A stretch of DNA of 40,035 bases from Nostoc sp. PA-18-2419 (GTDB lineage: Bacteria > Cyanobacteriota > Cyanobacteriia > Cyanobacteriales > Nostocaceae), in the NCBI RefSeq assembly GCF_005869855.1, contig NZ_SZNH01000005.1, positions 251,002 to 291,036 on the forward strand, written 5' to 3'. The notes below the pieces were generated by a model. The model was not told the origin of the DNA and made no database searches. It worked only from the letters and a program-made list of their open reading frames with translations. Made by a program: the position numbers and the translations under genes. Within the stretch, counting starts at the first letter, position 1, and each line of letters starts with the position of its first letter. Shown piece by piece: positions 25,318 through 33,646 of the stretch.

Positions 25318-25458
25318 AATTAAAAAGCGCTCCGAAGTGTTGCCGTGTTGCCACCTCAAGCGCTTTTTACTTTTAACTTGCTCCTCACACAACAAGAAGG
25401 ATATCACTACTTCCATCAAAGAGCAAGTATTTTAAGTGACACTTTTAAAACTGCACCA
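25318..25458. ncRNA. Structured repeat, copy 3 of 3, next to the purH stop
   Basis: The hairpin 25322-25368 has a 10-bp perfect lower stem (AAAAAGCGCT/AGCGCTTTTT). The motif GCTCCTCACAC lies at 25380-25390. A second stem ACTTGCTC/GAGCAAGT (25376-25383 and 25421-25428) holds the CTCACAC part in its loop. The unit ends ACTGCACCA, 17 bases from the purH stop. Confidence 0.6.
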
Positions 25459-25474
25459 GATTAGAGCCAGTAAG

Positions 25475-26995
25475 TTAGTGTAAAAAGTGACGTACACCAG
25501 TCAACACCATAACTAAACCCAGGTCATTAGCAGCTTTGATGGAATCTTGATCGCGCACACTTCCCCCTGGTTGCACAATAGCTGTAATTCCGGCTGCTGC
25601 GGCTGTTTTGACTGAATCATCGAAGGGGAAGAATCCATCGCTGGCGAGAGTTGCGCCTTTAGCTTTTTCCCCAGCTTGTTCTAGGGCAATTTTCACTGAG
25701 CCGACGCGGTTCATTTGACCAGCACCTACTCCTAGTGTAGTGCGATCGCTTGTTACAACAATGGCATTCGATTTTACATGTTTGCAAACCTTCCAAGCAA
25801 ATAGCAATTCTGCTAACTCGTCAGTAGTGGGTTGACGTTCAGTGACTACTTGCCATTGACTAGTGTCAGCGATTATGTCATCGCTAGTTTGCACAAGGAA
25901 ACCACCTGCGATCGCTTTTACTGTTTCTTTGGCTCCACTGCTCAAATCTGGTAAAATCAAAACTCGCACGTTAGATTTTTTGCCTAAAATTTCTTGGGCA
26001 TCCGCTTCACAACCTGGTGCAACCACACATTCTAGAAATGTTTTAGTCAACTCACTGGCTGTAGGTGCATCTATGGGACGGTTGAGTGCCACAATTCCAC
26101 CAAAGGCAGAAGTAGAATCAGCGTTAAAAGCTTTTTGATATGCTTGTGAAATAGTACTTCCCAGCGCCGTACCACAGGGATTTGTATGTTTAATAATCGT
26201 CGCTGCTGGTGTATCAGTAAATTCTGCAATAATTTGGCGTGCAGCTTCTAAATCAACCAAGTTATTGTAACTCAGTTCTTTGCCTTGGAGTTTCGTAGCT
26301 GCTGCCCACCCCGTTGGCGTAGCACCAGTTTGATACCAAGCGGCGGGTTGGTGGGGGTTTTCACCGTAACGCAGAGATTGTAATTGTGTACCGCTGAGGT
26401 TGTAGTTTTGTGTGCCTGCGAGGTAAGATGCGATCGCTTGGTCATAGCTAGCAGTGTGCAAAAATCCTTTTAAAGCTGCCTTTTGGCGAAATTCTAAAGA
26501 TGCTTCGCCGTTATTTTGCCGCAATTCCTCTAAATACTCGTTATATTGTGCCGGGTCGCATAATACAGTCAAATGAGTAAAGTTTTTTGATGATGCACGC
26601 AACATTGCCGGGCCGCCAATATCAATCTGTTCAACGGCTTCAGGTAATGTCACCCCTGGTTTAGCAATAGTCTCTTCAAAAGGATAAAGATTCACTACCA
26701 CTAAATCAATCGGGCGAATTTGGTTATTTTCTAAATCTGTAATATCTTGGGGAACATCCCGCCGTGCCAAAATTCCGCCGTGAATTCGGGGATGCAGCGT
26801 TTTAACTCGACCACCTAAAATTTCTGGCGAACCTGTATAGTCGGCAACCTTGGTAACTGGGAGTCCAGCATCTTTGAGTGCTTGGGCTGTTCCCCCACTG
26901 CTGATTAAATCAAAGTCGAATTCTTCAACCAAGCTACGGGCTAGGTCAATTAAACCAGTTTTATTAGATACACTCAGCAGTGCTAGATGCGCCAT
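25475..26995 (-). CDS. purH: Bifunctional AICAR formyltransferase / IMP cyclohydrolase
   Basis: PurH carries out the last two steps of IMP synthesis: formyl transfer from 10-formyl-THF to AICAR, then ring closure. The 506 residues are full length for the family. The N-terminal cyclohydrolase (MGS-like) domain starts ALLSVSNKTGLIDLARSL and has ISSGGTAQAL, GRVKTLHPRIHGGIL and IDIGGPAMLRAS-like blocks. The transformylase domain has LRYGENPHQPAAWY, IIKHTNPCGTALG with the catalytic Lys-His pair, SAFGGIVALN and the end DGFFPFDDSVKTAAAAGI...QPGGSVRD. It stands alone on the minus strand, with the three-copy structured repeat directly behind its stop. Confidence 0.97.
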   Translation of the reverse strand: MAHLALLSVSNKTGLIDLARSLVEEFDFDLISSGGTAQALKDAGLPVTKVADYTGSPEILGGRVKTLHPRIHGGILARRDVPQDITDLENNQIRPIDLVVVNLYPFEETIAKPGVTLPEAVEQIDIGGPAMLRASSKNFTHLTVLCDPAQYNEYLEELRQNNGEASLEFRQKAALKGFLHTASYDQAIASYLAGTQNYNLSGTQLQSLRYGENPHQPAAWYQTGATPTGWAAATKLQGKELSYNNLVDLEAARQIIAEFTDTPAATIIKHTNPCGTALGSTISQAYQKAFNADSTSAFGGIVALNRPIDAPTASELTKTFLECVVAPGCEADAQEILGKKSNVRVLILPDLSSGAKETVKAIAGGFLVQTSDDIIADTSQWQVVTERQPTTDELAELLFAWKVCKHVKSNAIVVTSDRTTLGVGAGQMNRVGSVKIALEQAGEKAKGATLASDGFFPFDDSVKTAAAAGITAIVQPGGSVRDQDSIKAANDLGLVMVLTGVRHFLH

Positions 26996-27453
26996 GAATC
27001 AATTCCTTAGATGCTAAATTGTGAAGCAAAGGATCTCAAGTTTTGCATAAGCCTTGATTCACTTCAACTATTAAGGTCAAGGATTTCTACGTAGCCTAAC
27101 TTATTGATTGAGAATTGTCGGATTCCAAATTTGTTTAGTCATTTCAGTCCTTTTTGTATATTCTCTAAATATACAGAAAGATTAAAAGTATAAATTTAGT
27201 CTTATACATTCGCTTTTAGACATTCTCGCTTTCTGAGGCACAAAGACGTAAAGATAAAAGTTTTAATCACTCGATTGAGACGTCAAGACGCTCATGTTCA
27301 TCCTTTTTTCTCTGTTTAATAAATAAAACCTAGCCTTTTTCTAGGTTTTCTTGCTTAGAACTTCATGTGAAGATTGGCCCAGTATTTAAACAAAGCTTAA
27401 ACATAGTGTTTTTAAATACATCATAAATCGTCAAAGCAATAGGAGTGGCTAAG
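26996..27453. other. Divergent promoter region between purH and the SDR gene
   Basis: The two genes are read away from each other, so both promoters lie here. No purine-regulator operator is recognisable. Besides the hairpin at 27325-27349, the text AAGACGTAAAGATAAAAG and GAGACGTCAAGACGCTC near 27246-27292 looks like worn dispersed-repeat sequence. Confidence 0.4.
27325..27349. terminator. Terminator-like hairpin between divergent genes
   Basis: Arms AAAACCTAG (27325-27333) and CTAGGTTTT (27341-27349) flank a 7-nt T-rich loop. It has A-run and T-run sides like a bidirectional terminator, but no annotated gene ends here. Confidence 0.55.
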
Positions 27454-28203
27454 ATGGGAAATAGCGAACTCAAAAATAAAGTAGCCTTGATTACTGGGGC
27501 AAATAAGGGAATAGGATTGGAAATGAGTCGTCAACTCGGACAACATGGATTGACGATTTTGATCGCAGCCCGAAATTTAGAAGCAGCAAAAATGGCAGCC
27601 AGTAACTTGCATAATGAAGGAGTTTCAGCTGAAGCGATCGCTGTTGATGTAACTAACAGTACTCAAATCCAGTCTGCTTTTCAACAGATTAGCGACTCTT
27701 TTGGGAAACTCGATATCTTGATTAATAATGCAGGTGTGTTTTTGGATGGCGACTGGTTAACCAGTAATGCTAGTTCTGTTTCAATAGACATTATTCGACA
27801 GACATTCAACACCAACTTTTTTGGCTTAGTGGAATTAACTCAAGTACTGCTACCGTTAATTTTGAAAAGTCCTAGTGGTCGAATTGTCAATATGTCTAGT
27901 ATCGAAGGCTCATTGACACTTCATGCTACTCCCAGTTCACCAATTTATGACTCTAAACCATTTGCTTACAATGCTTCTAAGGCAGCAGTCAACGCCTTCA
28001 CCATCCATCTAGCCCATGAGTTACGCAATACTCCTGTAAAAATTAATAGCGCTCATCCGGGTTGGGTGAAAACTGAATTGGGCGGTGAAGGCGCAATGAT
28101 AGATATCGCAGAAGGAGCAAAAACTGGTGTTGAGTTAGCGATACTCCCTGACGATGGCCCTAGTGGTGGCTTTTTTCATCTTGGTCAACCAGTACCCTGG
28201 TAA
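27454..28203 (+). CDS. Short-chain dehydrogenase/reductase (SDR), carbonyl-reductase-like
   Basis: This 249-residue cytoplasmic oxidoreductase has a Rossmann fold. The cofactor loop is TGANKGIG, followed by LDILINNAGVF, the catalytic serine block VNMSSIEGSL and the active-site YNASKAAVNAFT (Tyr and Lys four apart). HPGWVKTELGGEGA resembles plant and fungal carbonyl reductase-like SDRs that use NADPH. The substrate is unknown. I place the start at ATG 27454 because AGGAG lies at 27441-27445 with ideal spacing. A GTG three codons upstream would overlap that ribosome site. Confidence 0.92.
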   Translation: MGNSELKNKVALITGANKGIGLEMSRQLGQHGLTILIAARNLEAAKMAASNLHNEGVSAEAIAVDVTNSTQIQSAFQQISDSFGKLDILINNAGVFLDGDWLTSNASSVSIDIIRQTFNTNFFGLVELTQVLLPLILKSPSGRIVNMSSIEGSLTLHATPSSPIYDSKPFAYNASKAAVNAFTIHLAHELRNTPVKINSAHPGWVKTELGGEGAMIDIAEGAKTGVELAILPDDGPSGGFFHLGQPVPW

Positions 28204-28317
28204 AAACTTTAACTAATAAGGTGGATGTTTCTGGCAAAGTGGCATCTGCTTGCTAATACTTAAGTCTACTTCAAGAGATAGGATCTACTAAAAGAGTAAA
28301 ATTTTAGGAGTAGACCT

Positions 28318-28938
28318 CTGTCTTTACAATTTATTAGTGTCCCCACAGCTAATTCTCAACCGCCCGCAGGTTTAATTGTCACTTTGCATGGTTGGGGTGC
28401 TAATGCTGAGGATGTAGCATCTTTGTTGCCTTTACTCGACTTAGGTGATTACCAGTTTGTATTACCTAATGCACCTTTTCCTCATCCCTATTCCTCTGTA
28501 GGGAGGGCATGGTATGAGTTGAGGGGAGAGAATATGTATCAAGGGTTAAAACAAAGTCGGCAACTGCTAACAGACTTTTTGCAATCTTTAGAAAGCAGTA
28601 CTGGCGTGCCTTTGTCACGGACTATTTTGAGCGGATTTTCTCAAGGTGGGGCAATGACTTTAGATGTCGGTTCGAAATTGCCTCTAGCAGGTTTAGTTGT
28701 CATGAGCGGGTATTTACATCCTGATGCACTAACAGCAGTTAAAGGTGGAATTCCCCCAATTTTAATTACTCACGGTAGATATGATGAAGTTGTGCCCCTA
28801 AAAGCCGCGTGGAAAGCGCGAGATACTGTAGAGTCTTTAGGAGTGGCAGTAGAATATCACGAATTTGACACTGGACATGCAATAGATCCACAAACGTTAA
28901 AGGTGCTACGCAACTTCGTAGTGAATACAATTAGTTAG
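28318..28938 (+). CDS. Alpha/beta-hydrolase, phospholipase/carboxylesterase family, apparent CTG start
   Basis: This is a cytoplasmic serine esterase of ~206 residues. It has the oxyanion strand LIVTLHGWGANAEDV, the nucleophile elbow LSGFSQGGAMTLD, the acid in THGRYDEVVPL and the histidine in FDTGHAIDP. A start at the TTG 28384 would cut off the first strand. The in-frame CTG at 28318 gives (M)SLQFISVPTANSQPPAGLIV, the expected family beginning. It lies 7 bases behind AGGAG (28306-28310), and there is no ATG or GTG in frame between. It therefore seems to use CTG, unless a base has been misread. It may be cotranscribed with the SDR 115 bases upstream. Confidence 0.85.
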   Translation: MSLQFISVPTANSQPPAGLIVTLHGWGANAEDVASLLPLLDLGDYQFVLPNAPFPHPYSSVGRAWYELRGENMYQGLKQSRQLLTDFLQSLESSTGVPLSRTILSGFSQGGAMTLDVGSKLPLAGLVVMSGYLHPDALTAVKGGIPPILITHGRYDEVVPLKAAWKARDTVESLGVAVEYHEFDTGHAIDPQTLKVLRNFVVNTIS

Positions 28939-29092
28939 TCAAGATTACGATTTTTTTATAAATTATGGTATAAATGCGGGAAAATTTTACGAAATCAATG
29001 ACCTCTAATGATTAATATATATTGGGTGGCTGCGTTAAGTGCAACTTAACCCATGCTGAAGGCGAATGCTGCATAAGGGAGGGGCAAGCATT

Positions 29093-29305
29093 ATGACAAC
29101 TCTAAGCATTTCCAGGAAAGAAATTGCTGCCATGACTACGGCAGATGTAGAACAGTTAGCTACACGTTTAGAACTAGATAACTACAGTAATGCTTTTGAG
29201 GGTTTAAATGATTGGCATCTACTGCGAGCGATCGCATTTCAGCGTCCAGAGTTAGTGGAACCCTATATTTATCTGTTAGACTTGGAACCCTACGATGAAG
29301 CGTAG
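29093..29305 (+). CDS. DUF2555 family small protein
   Basis: This 70-residue cyanobacterial protein of unknown role has the form expected of DUF2555: SRKEIAAMTTADVEQLATRL, then NAFEGLNDWHLLRAIAFQRPELVEPYIYLLDLEPYDEA. It is acidic, probably all-helical and soluble. I chose ATG 29093 because AGGGAGGGG lies ~12 bases upstream. The frame opens earlier at 29066, but the extra residues would be translated from the ribosome-site region itself. It lies 100 bases before coaBC on the same strand. Confidence 0.85.
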   Translation: MTTLSISRKEIAAMTTADVEQLATRLELDNYSNAFEGLNDWHLLRAIAFQRPELVEPYIYLLDLEPYDEA

Positions 29306-29405
29306 TTGACAGTAGAGATGCGATTAACCCTTGTCCGTTAGGAGTTGGATATTAATATTAGTAACTAATTGCTCTTAAGTTACTACTTCCTCCTAACTTT
29401 TTACT

Positions 29406-30617
29406 ATGACTAATCCAAAATTCAACAGGGTTTTAGTTGCTATAGGTGGCGGTATCGCCGCCTACAAAATCTGCGATCTGATTTCAAAGCTGTTTCAAAC
29501 GGGTGTGGAAGTGCGAGTCATCCTCACCCGTTCGGCGCAAGAATTTATCACGCCTCTAACTGTAGCAACCCTGTCTCGTCATCAAGCATATACAGATGAT
29601 GATTTCTGGCAACCAACTTACTCTCGCCCCTTGCATATTGAGTTGGGTGAATGGGCAGACGTTATAGTAATTGCTCCCTTAACGGCTAATACATTAGCAA
29701 AGTTAGCCTACGGTATGGCTGATAATTTACTTACAAACACTGTGCTGGCTTCTACTTGTCCAGTGCTGTTAGCACCAGCAATGAATACGGACATGTGGGA
29801 ACAATTATCAGTGCAACGAAATTGGCAACAACTATCAATCGATAGCCGATATCATGGCATGAATACAGCATCAGGTTTATTAGCGTGTGATCGCGTCGGT
29901 GCTGGTAGGATGGCAGAACCTCCAGAAATTTTGGCTTATATCCAATCCCTGTTACACACCCAAGGCAAACGAGATTTAGTAGGTAAACGAGTGCTAATTA
30001 GTGCAGGCGGGACGCGAGAGCATCTTGATCCGGTGAGATTTATTGGCAATCCTTCCACAGGTAAAATGGGATTGGCGTTATCCCAGGCAGCACTCCACCG
30101 AGGGGCAAGGGTGACTCTGGTACACACTCCAGCTAATTGGGAAGCACCATTGGGAGTGCAAGCAATTTCCGTCATTAGTGCAGACCAAATGCACCACGCT
30201 CTGCTGGAATATCTAGCCAACGCTGATATTATTGTCATGTCAGCAGCGGTGGCAGATGTTAAGCCCAGAGATTATAGTACAGAGAAATTATCCAAGCGAT
30301 CGCTTCCCCAAGCTTTACCCTTGGAACCCGTACCCGATATAATTGCCCAATTAGCAGAACTTAAACAGTCACATCAGATATTAATTGGGTTTGCTGCACA
30401 AACTGGTAATATTGTCAATTCAGCGTTAGAAAAATTACAGAATAAAAAATTAGATGCGATCGTTGCTAATCCCATTGATCGGGCTGATAGTGGTTTTGGC
30501 AGCGATCGTAATCAAGCGATATTTTTAGATAACCAAGGACATCAAGTAGAAATTGCACTTTGTTCTAAATTAGAAATGGCGCATCAATTATTTGATTTTG
30601 TGATTAGCGAATTTTAG
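29406..30617 (+). CDS. coaBC: Phosphopantothenoylcysteine decarboxylase / phosphopantothenate-cysteine ligase
   Basis: CoaBC joins cysteine to 4'-phosphopantothenate and then decarboxylates the product, two central steps of coenzyme A synthesis. The 403 residues have the flavoprotein CoaC part with [13 protein letters not shown], catalytic H77 in [32 protein letters not shown] and APAMNTDMW. The linker cysteine block is [15 protein letters not shown]. The CoaB ligase part has [38 protein letters not shown], the Lys motif EKLSKRS and [18 protein letters not shown]. It is full length with the usual fusion order. The DUF2555 gene precedes it and may share the transcript. Confidence 0.96.
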   Translation: MTNPKFNRVLVAIGGGIAAYKICDLISKLFQTGVEVRVILTRSAQEFITPLTVATLSRHQAYTDDDFWQPTYSRPLHIELGEWADVIVIAPLTANTLAKLAYGMADNLLTNTVLASTCPVLLAPAMNTDMWEQLSVQRNWQQLSIDSRYHGMNTASGLLACDRVGAGRMAEPPEILAYIQSLLHTQGKRDLVGKRVLISAGGTREHLDPVRFIGNPSTGKMGLALSQAALHRGARVTLVHTPANWEAPLGVQAISVISADQMHHALLEYLANADIIVMSAAVADVKPRDYSTEKLSKRSLPQALPLEPVPDIIAQLAELKQSHQILIGFAAQTGNIVNSALEKLQNKKLDAIVANPIDRADSGFGSDRNQAIFLDNQGHQVEIALCSKLEMAHQLFDFVISEF

Positions 30618-31054
30618 ATTTTCAATTTTGCCGAAAGTCAAAAACTCAGGCTTCCGTATATGAAAACTTTCCAAGACAGATTTTGGATTGAAATATGAAA
30701 GTTCAAATAAAGCCCTGTTAAACTCTTATACCAATTAAATTAATGATTGCAACACATCCTTGTTTCAAGTTCAAGACGCGACGCATCGCGTCTTTACAAA
30801 TCGTCTATTTGTCACATTATTTTTTTAAATTGGTATTAGTTTGTGCCTCTTTGCAGCTCTGCGTCAGACAAATTGCTCAGCTGTTCCACATAAAAACTGC
30901 ATATTTTGGATTGTCGCTCAATTCCTCTCCCCATCTCCTTATCTCCCCATCTTCCCATCAACCTGAATATGCAAACTAAATGTTTTACAGCTTATCTTGC
31001 AGCAACACCCTCAAAAACCAGCAAAATCATTCCGCTTTCTGTCAACGCTGAAAA
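30618..31054. other. Spacer between coaBC and the LipM-like gene
   Basis: It holds the ATACCAATT element and, at 30918-30959, a CT-rich stretch (CCTCTCCCCATCTCC) of the short-repeat kind. No gene is seen. The LipM-like gene at 31055 has only a weak ribosome site. Confidence 0.45.
30728..30836. mobile_element. Small MITE-like element with ATACCAATT ends
   Basis: ATACCAATT at 30728-30736 returns inverted as AATTGGTAT at 30828-30836. Between them is a hairpin AGACGCGA/TCGCGTCT at 30774-30793. The 109-bp unit looks like a composite of two dispersed Nostoc repeat types. TATACCAATTTGTCAC occurs once more near 37658. Confidence 0.45.
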
Positions 31055-31831
31055 ATGAAACTAGCAACCTCACCATCCACCTGGCGTTTGATCCCAATGC
31101 TTCACACATCAGGAGGAGTACAAATGGCGATTGACGCTTGGTTGTTCAACCAATGTGAAAACGGACAGCATCCGCCTACCTTGCGTTTTTATACCTGGTG
31201 TCCGTATACTCTCTCCTTGGGACATCTGCAAAAACAATGGCCTGCCCAGTGGCATAATCTGACTTACCAAGGACAAACACTCGATTTAGTTCGTCGGCCA
31301 ACCGGAGGTAGAGCCGTTCTCCACCAAGGAGACTTAACTTACGCTCTGATTACCTCAGCTAGTACTGCAAAAAGTTGGGGTACTTATGAAAACATCTGTA
31401 ACTTTCTGATCCTAGGCTGGCAAAGGTTAGGTGTTGAATTAGATTATGGTTCTGCTGCACGGGGTTACATTCACAATCCTAGTTGTTTTAATACAGCAAC
31501 AGCGGCAGACTTGGTTACAGCTGATGGAAGTAAATTTATTGGTAGTGCCCAACGCAAGGGAAGAAATACTATTCTTCAACACGGCTCAATGATTTTATCT
31601 ACAGACAAAGGTTTATTTGAGAAAATCTTTGAACAATCGGCTCCTTGGAATACCTCGCTTTGTAACACAGAAGAACAGGATAGTTGGATTGTCAAGATTG
31701 TGGATACACTGACAGAGACCGCAAAACAGTACTTTGGTATAGAATTAGTCACGCAAGCATTCACAGAGCGAGAATGGCAGGATATTCTAAAATTGCGATC
31801 GCTTTATGAAGTGCATCGCCAAACTAGATAG
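31055..31831 (+). CDS. Lipoate/octanoate acyltransferase, LipM/LplA family
   Basis: This 258-residue enzyme of the biotin/lipoate A/B ligase fold probably moves octanoyl or lipoyl groups onto lipoyl domains of 2-oxoacid dehydrogenases or GcvH. It shows LRFYTWCPYTLSLGHLQ, the binding loop RRPTGGRAVLHQGDLTYAL, and the block PSCFNTATAADLVTADGSKFIGSAQ. That block has C144 in the place of the LipM catalytic cysteine and K160 as the conserved lysine. GRNTILQHGSMIL follows. The cysteine favours an octanoyltransferase of LipM type over an ATP-using LplA, although LplA-like action is not excluded. The start is ATG 31055; the ribosome site is weak. Confidence 0.85.
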   Translation: MKLATSPSTWRLIPMLHTSGGVQMAIDAWLFNQCENGQHPPTLRFYTWCPYTLSLGHLQKQWPAQWHNLTYQGQTLDLVRRPTGGRAVLHQGDLTYALITSASTAKSWGTYENICNFLILGWQRLGVELDYGSAARGYIHNPSCFNTATAADLVTADGSKFIGSAQRKGRNTILQHGSMILSTDKGLFEKIFEQSAPWNTSLCNTEEQDSWIVKIVDTLTETAKQYFGIELVTQAFTEREWQDILKLRSLYEVHRQTR

Positions 31832-31923
31832 ATTGGGCAGAAGACGGGCGACGTTATACATTAATAAGTGTATCTGCAATACCGGACTTGTTCTGGCTTA
31901 GTCTCAATAGCAAAGGTTTGGAG

Positions 31924-33405
31924 ATGTCTACTTTATCAGAAACTTCTATCCTGGCGGTAATCCTAGCGGTAGCTTTAGGCATTTTGGGTTGGGGCTTTTA
32001 TCGCGCCAGACCTTTAGGAAAGTTAGGAATCTTAGCCTGGTTACAGTCGGTGGTGTTGATGACTCCGTGGCTACTGTTTTTTGGATTGTTTGCCGCAGGG
32101 ATTTACATCAACATCGCAGGTATATTGTTCTTAGTCGTAACTTCAGCTGGATTGTACATCTACTTGGGTAGCCAGTTACGCAAAGCTGGGCAAGATGCCA
32201 TACTCAAGCAACGGGCAACTCAAAGACTTGCTGTTGAATCCGCAAATGAAGAAAATTCCCCACAAACAGCAGTAATAGAACTCAAACCGCAGATCCCACC
32301 GATACCAGAAGATGACTTGAATGCAATTAAAAGCATTTTCGGTATTGATACATTTTTCGCCACAGAAACCATTCCCTACCAAGATGGAGCGATTTTTAAA
32401 GGCAATTTGCGAGGAGAACCAGAAGAAATTCACAACCGTTTGAGTGCAAGTTTGCGAGAACGGCTTAGCGATCGCTATCGTTTGTTTTTAGTTGAAAATA
32501 CTGATGGTAGGCCTGTAGTCATTGTTCTACCCAGTCGCAACGATCCGCAGCCGATGCGGTTATCGCAAAAAGCTTTTGCAGGTATTCTGTTGCTAGCGAC
32601 AATTGCCACAAACTTAGAAGCTGGGGGATTACTGCTGAATTTTGATTTCTTTGCCAATCCCGGACGGTTTACAGAAGCTTTGCCCATAGGTGCTGGCATA
32701 TTTGCAATATTACTAGCTCACGAAATAGGTCATTGGTTACTGGCTCGCCGTCACCAAATCCGCCTTAGCTGGCCGTTCTTTCTACCCGCTGTGCAAATTG
32801 GCTCCTTTGGTGCAATTACTCGCTTTGAATCTCTATTACCCAACCGCAAGGTATTATTTGATATCGCCTTGGCAGGCCCAGCCGCAGGTGGTATTGTTTC
32901 TCTGGTAATGCTGATTGCAGGCTTGTTACTTTCCCACCCAGGTAGTTTATTTCAATTGCCAAATCAGTTTTTCCAAGGGTCGATTTTAGTGGGAAGCTTG
33001 GCGCGAGTTGTGCTTGGTTCTGCCTTGCAGTCATCTTTGGTAAGTGTTCATCCCTTAGTGGTAATTGGTTGGTTGGGGTTAGTAATTACCGCTTTGAACT
33101 TAATGCCCGCAGGACAACTAGATGGTGGTCGCATTGTCCAAGCAATTTATGGACGCAAAACCGCTGGACGCGCAACTGTGGCAACTTTAATTTTACTAGT
33201 GTTAGTGTCTCTTGGTAATGTTCTGGCTATGTACTGGGCGATCGTGATTTTCTTGTTGCAACGAGATTTAGAACGCCCCAGCTTGAATGAAATAAGTGAA
33301 CCTGATGATGCCAGAGCCGCTTTAGGTCTTTTGGCTTTATTCTTAATGATTACTACACTGTTACCCCTAACTCCCGGCTTGGCTGGACGTTTGGGTATAG
33401 GATAG
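31924..33405 (+). CDS. Site-2-protease-like membrane metalloprotease (M50, EGY type)
   Basis: This 493-residue protein has two N-terminal membrane helices (TSILAVILAVALGILGWGF; VVLMTPWLLFFGLFAAGIYI), a soluble part (~85-215) and a polytopic M50 core. Zinc ligands are H266-E267-I-G-H270 and D400 in LMPAGQLDGGRIV. The soluble insert before the core (DDLNAIKSIFGIDTFFATETIPYQDGAIFKGNLRG) is typical of the EGY group, whose plant member EGY1 is needed for chloroplast development. It probably cleaves membrane-bound proteins in the thylakoid or plasma membrane. I chose ATG 31924 (MSTLSETS), with AAAGG eight bases upstream; the frame is open to 31888. Confidence 0.9.
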   Translation: MSTLSETSILAVILAVALGILGWGFYRARPLGKLGILAWLQSVVLMTPWLLFFGLFAAGIYINIAGILFLVVTSAGLYIYLGSQLRKAGQDAILKQRATQRLAVESANEENSPQTAVIELKPQIPPIPEDDLNAIKSIFGIDTFFATETIPYQDGAIFKGNLRGEPEEIHNRLSASLRERLSDRYRLFLVENTDGRPVVIVLPSRNDPQPMRLSQKAFAGILLLATIATNLEAGGLLLNFDFFANPGRFTEALPIGAGIFAILLAHEIGHWLLARRHQIRLSWPFFLPAVQIGSFGAITRFESLLPNRKVLFDIALAGPAAGGIVSLVMLIAGLLLSHPGSLFQLPNQFFQGSILVGSLARVVLGSALQSSLVSVHPLVVIGWLGLVITALNLMPAGQLDGGRIVQAIYGRKTAGRATVATLILLVLVSLGNVLAMYWAIVIFLLQRDLERPSLNEISEPDDARAALGLLALFLMITTLLPLTPGLAGRLGIG

Positions 33406-33646
33406 TACTCTGAGTCGAATGGTACTAAGATTCGGATGAGCAGAGCTTAATAAGATAATTTCTTATTAAAAATAGAAGCTTTGTATCTGAATTAAAGTGC
33501 CAGGATGACTATCACTATTTTACAGCAAGCATATTTTAAACTATTTCAGCACACTGTCGAACGTTTTCAGCAATAGAGTGGTTCTTAACAAAAGATAGAT
33601 GGACTTTGAACAAGCTAAAGTTTGAAATTAGCAGTTATTAGAAAAA

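Noticed and set aside
25108..25323. 71-codon frame through the structured repeats
   Set aside because: It runs across hairpins of copies 1-3 and changes meaning between copies; RNA-level features explain the conservation better.
30743..30979. 78-codon frame between coaBC and the LipM-like gene
   Set aside because: It is built from the ATACCAATT element and CT-rich repeats and has no ribosome site.
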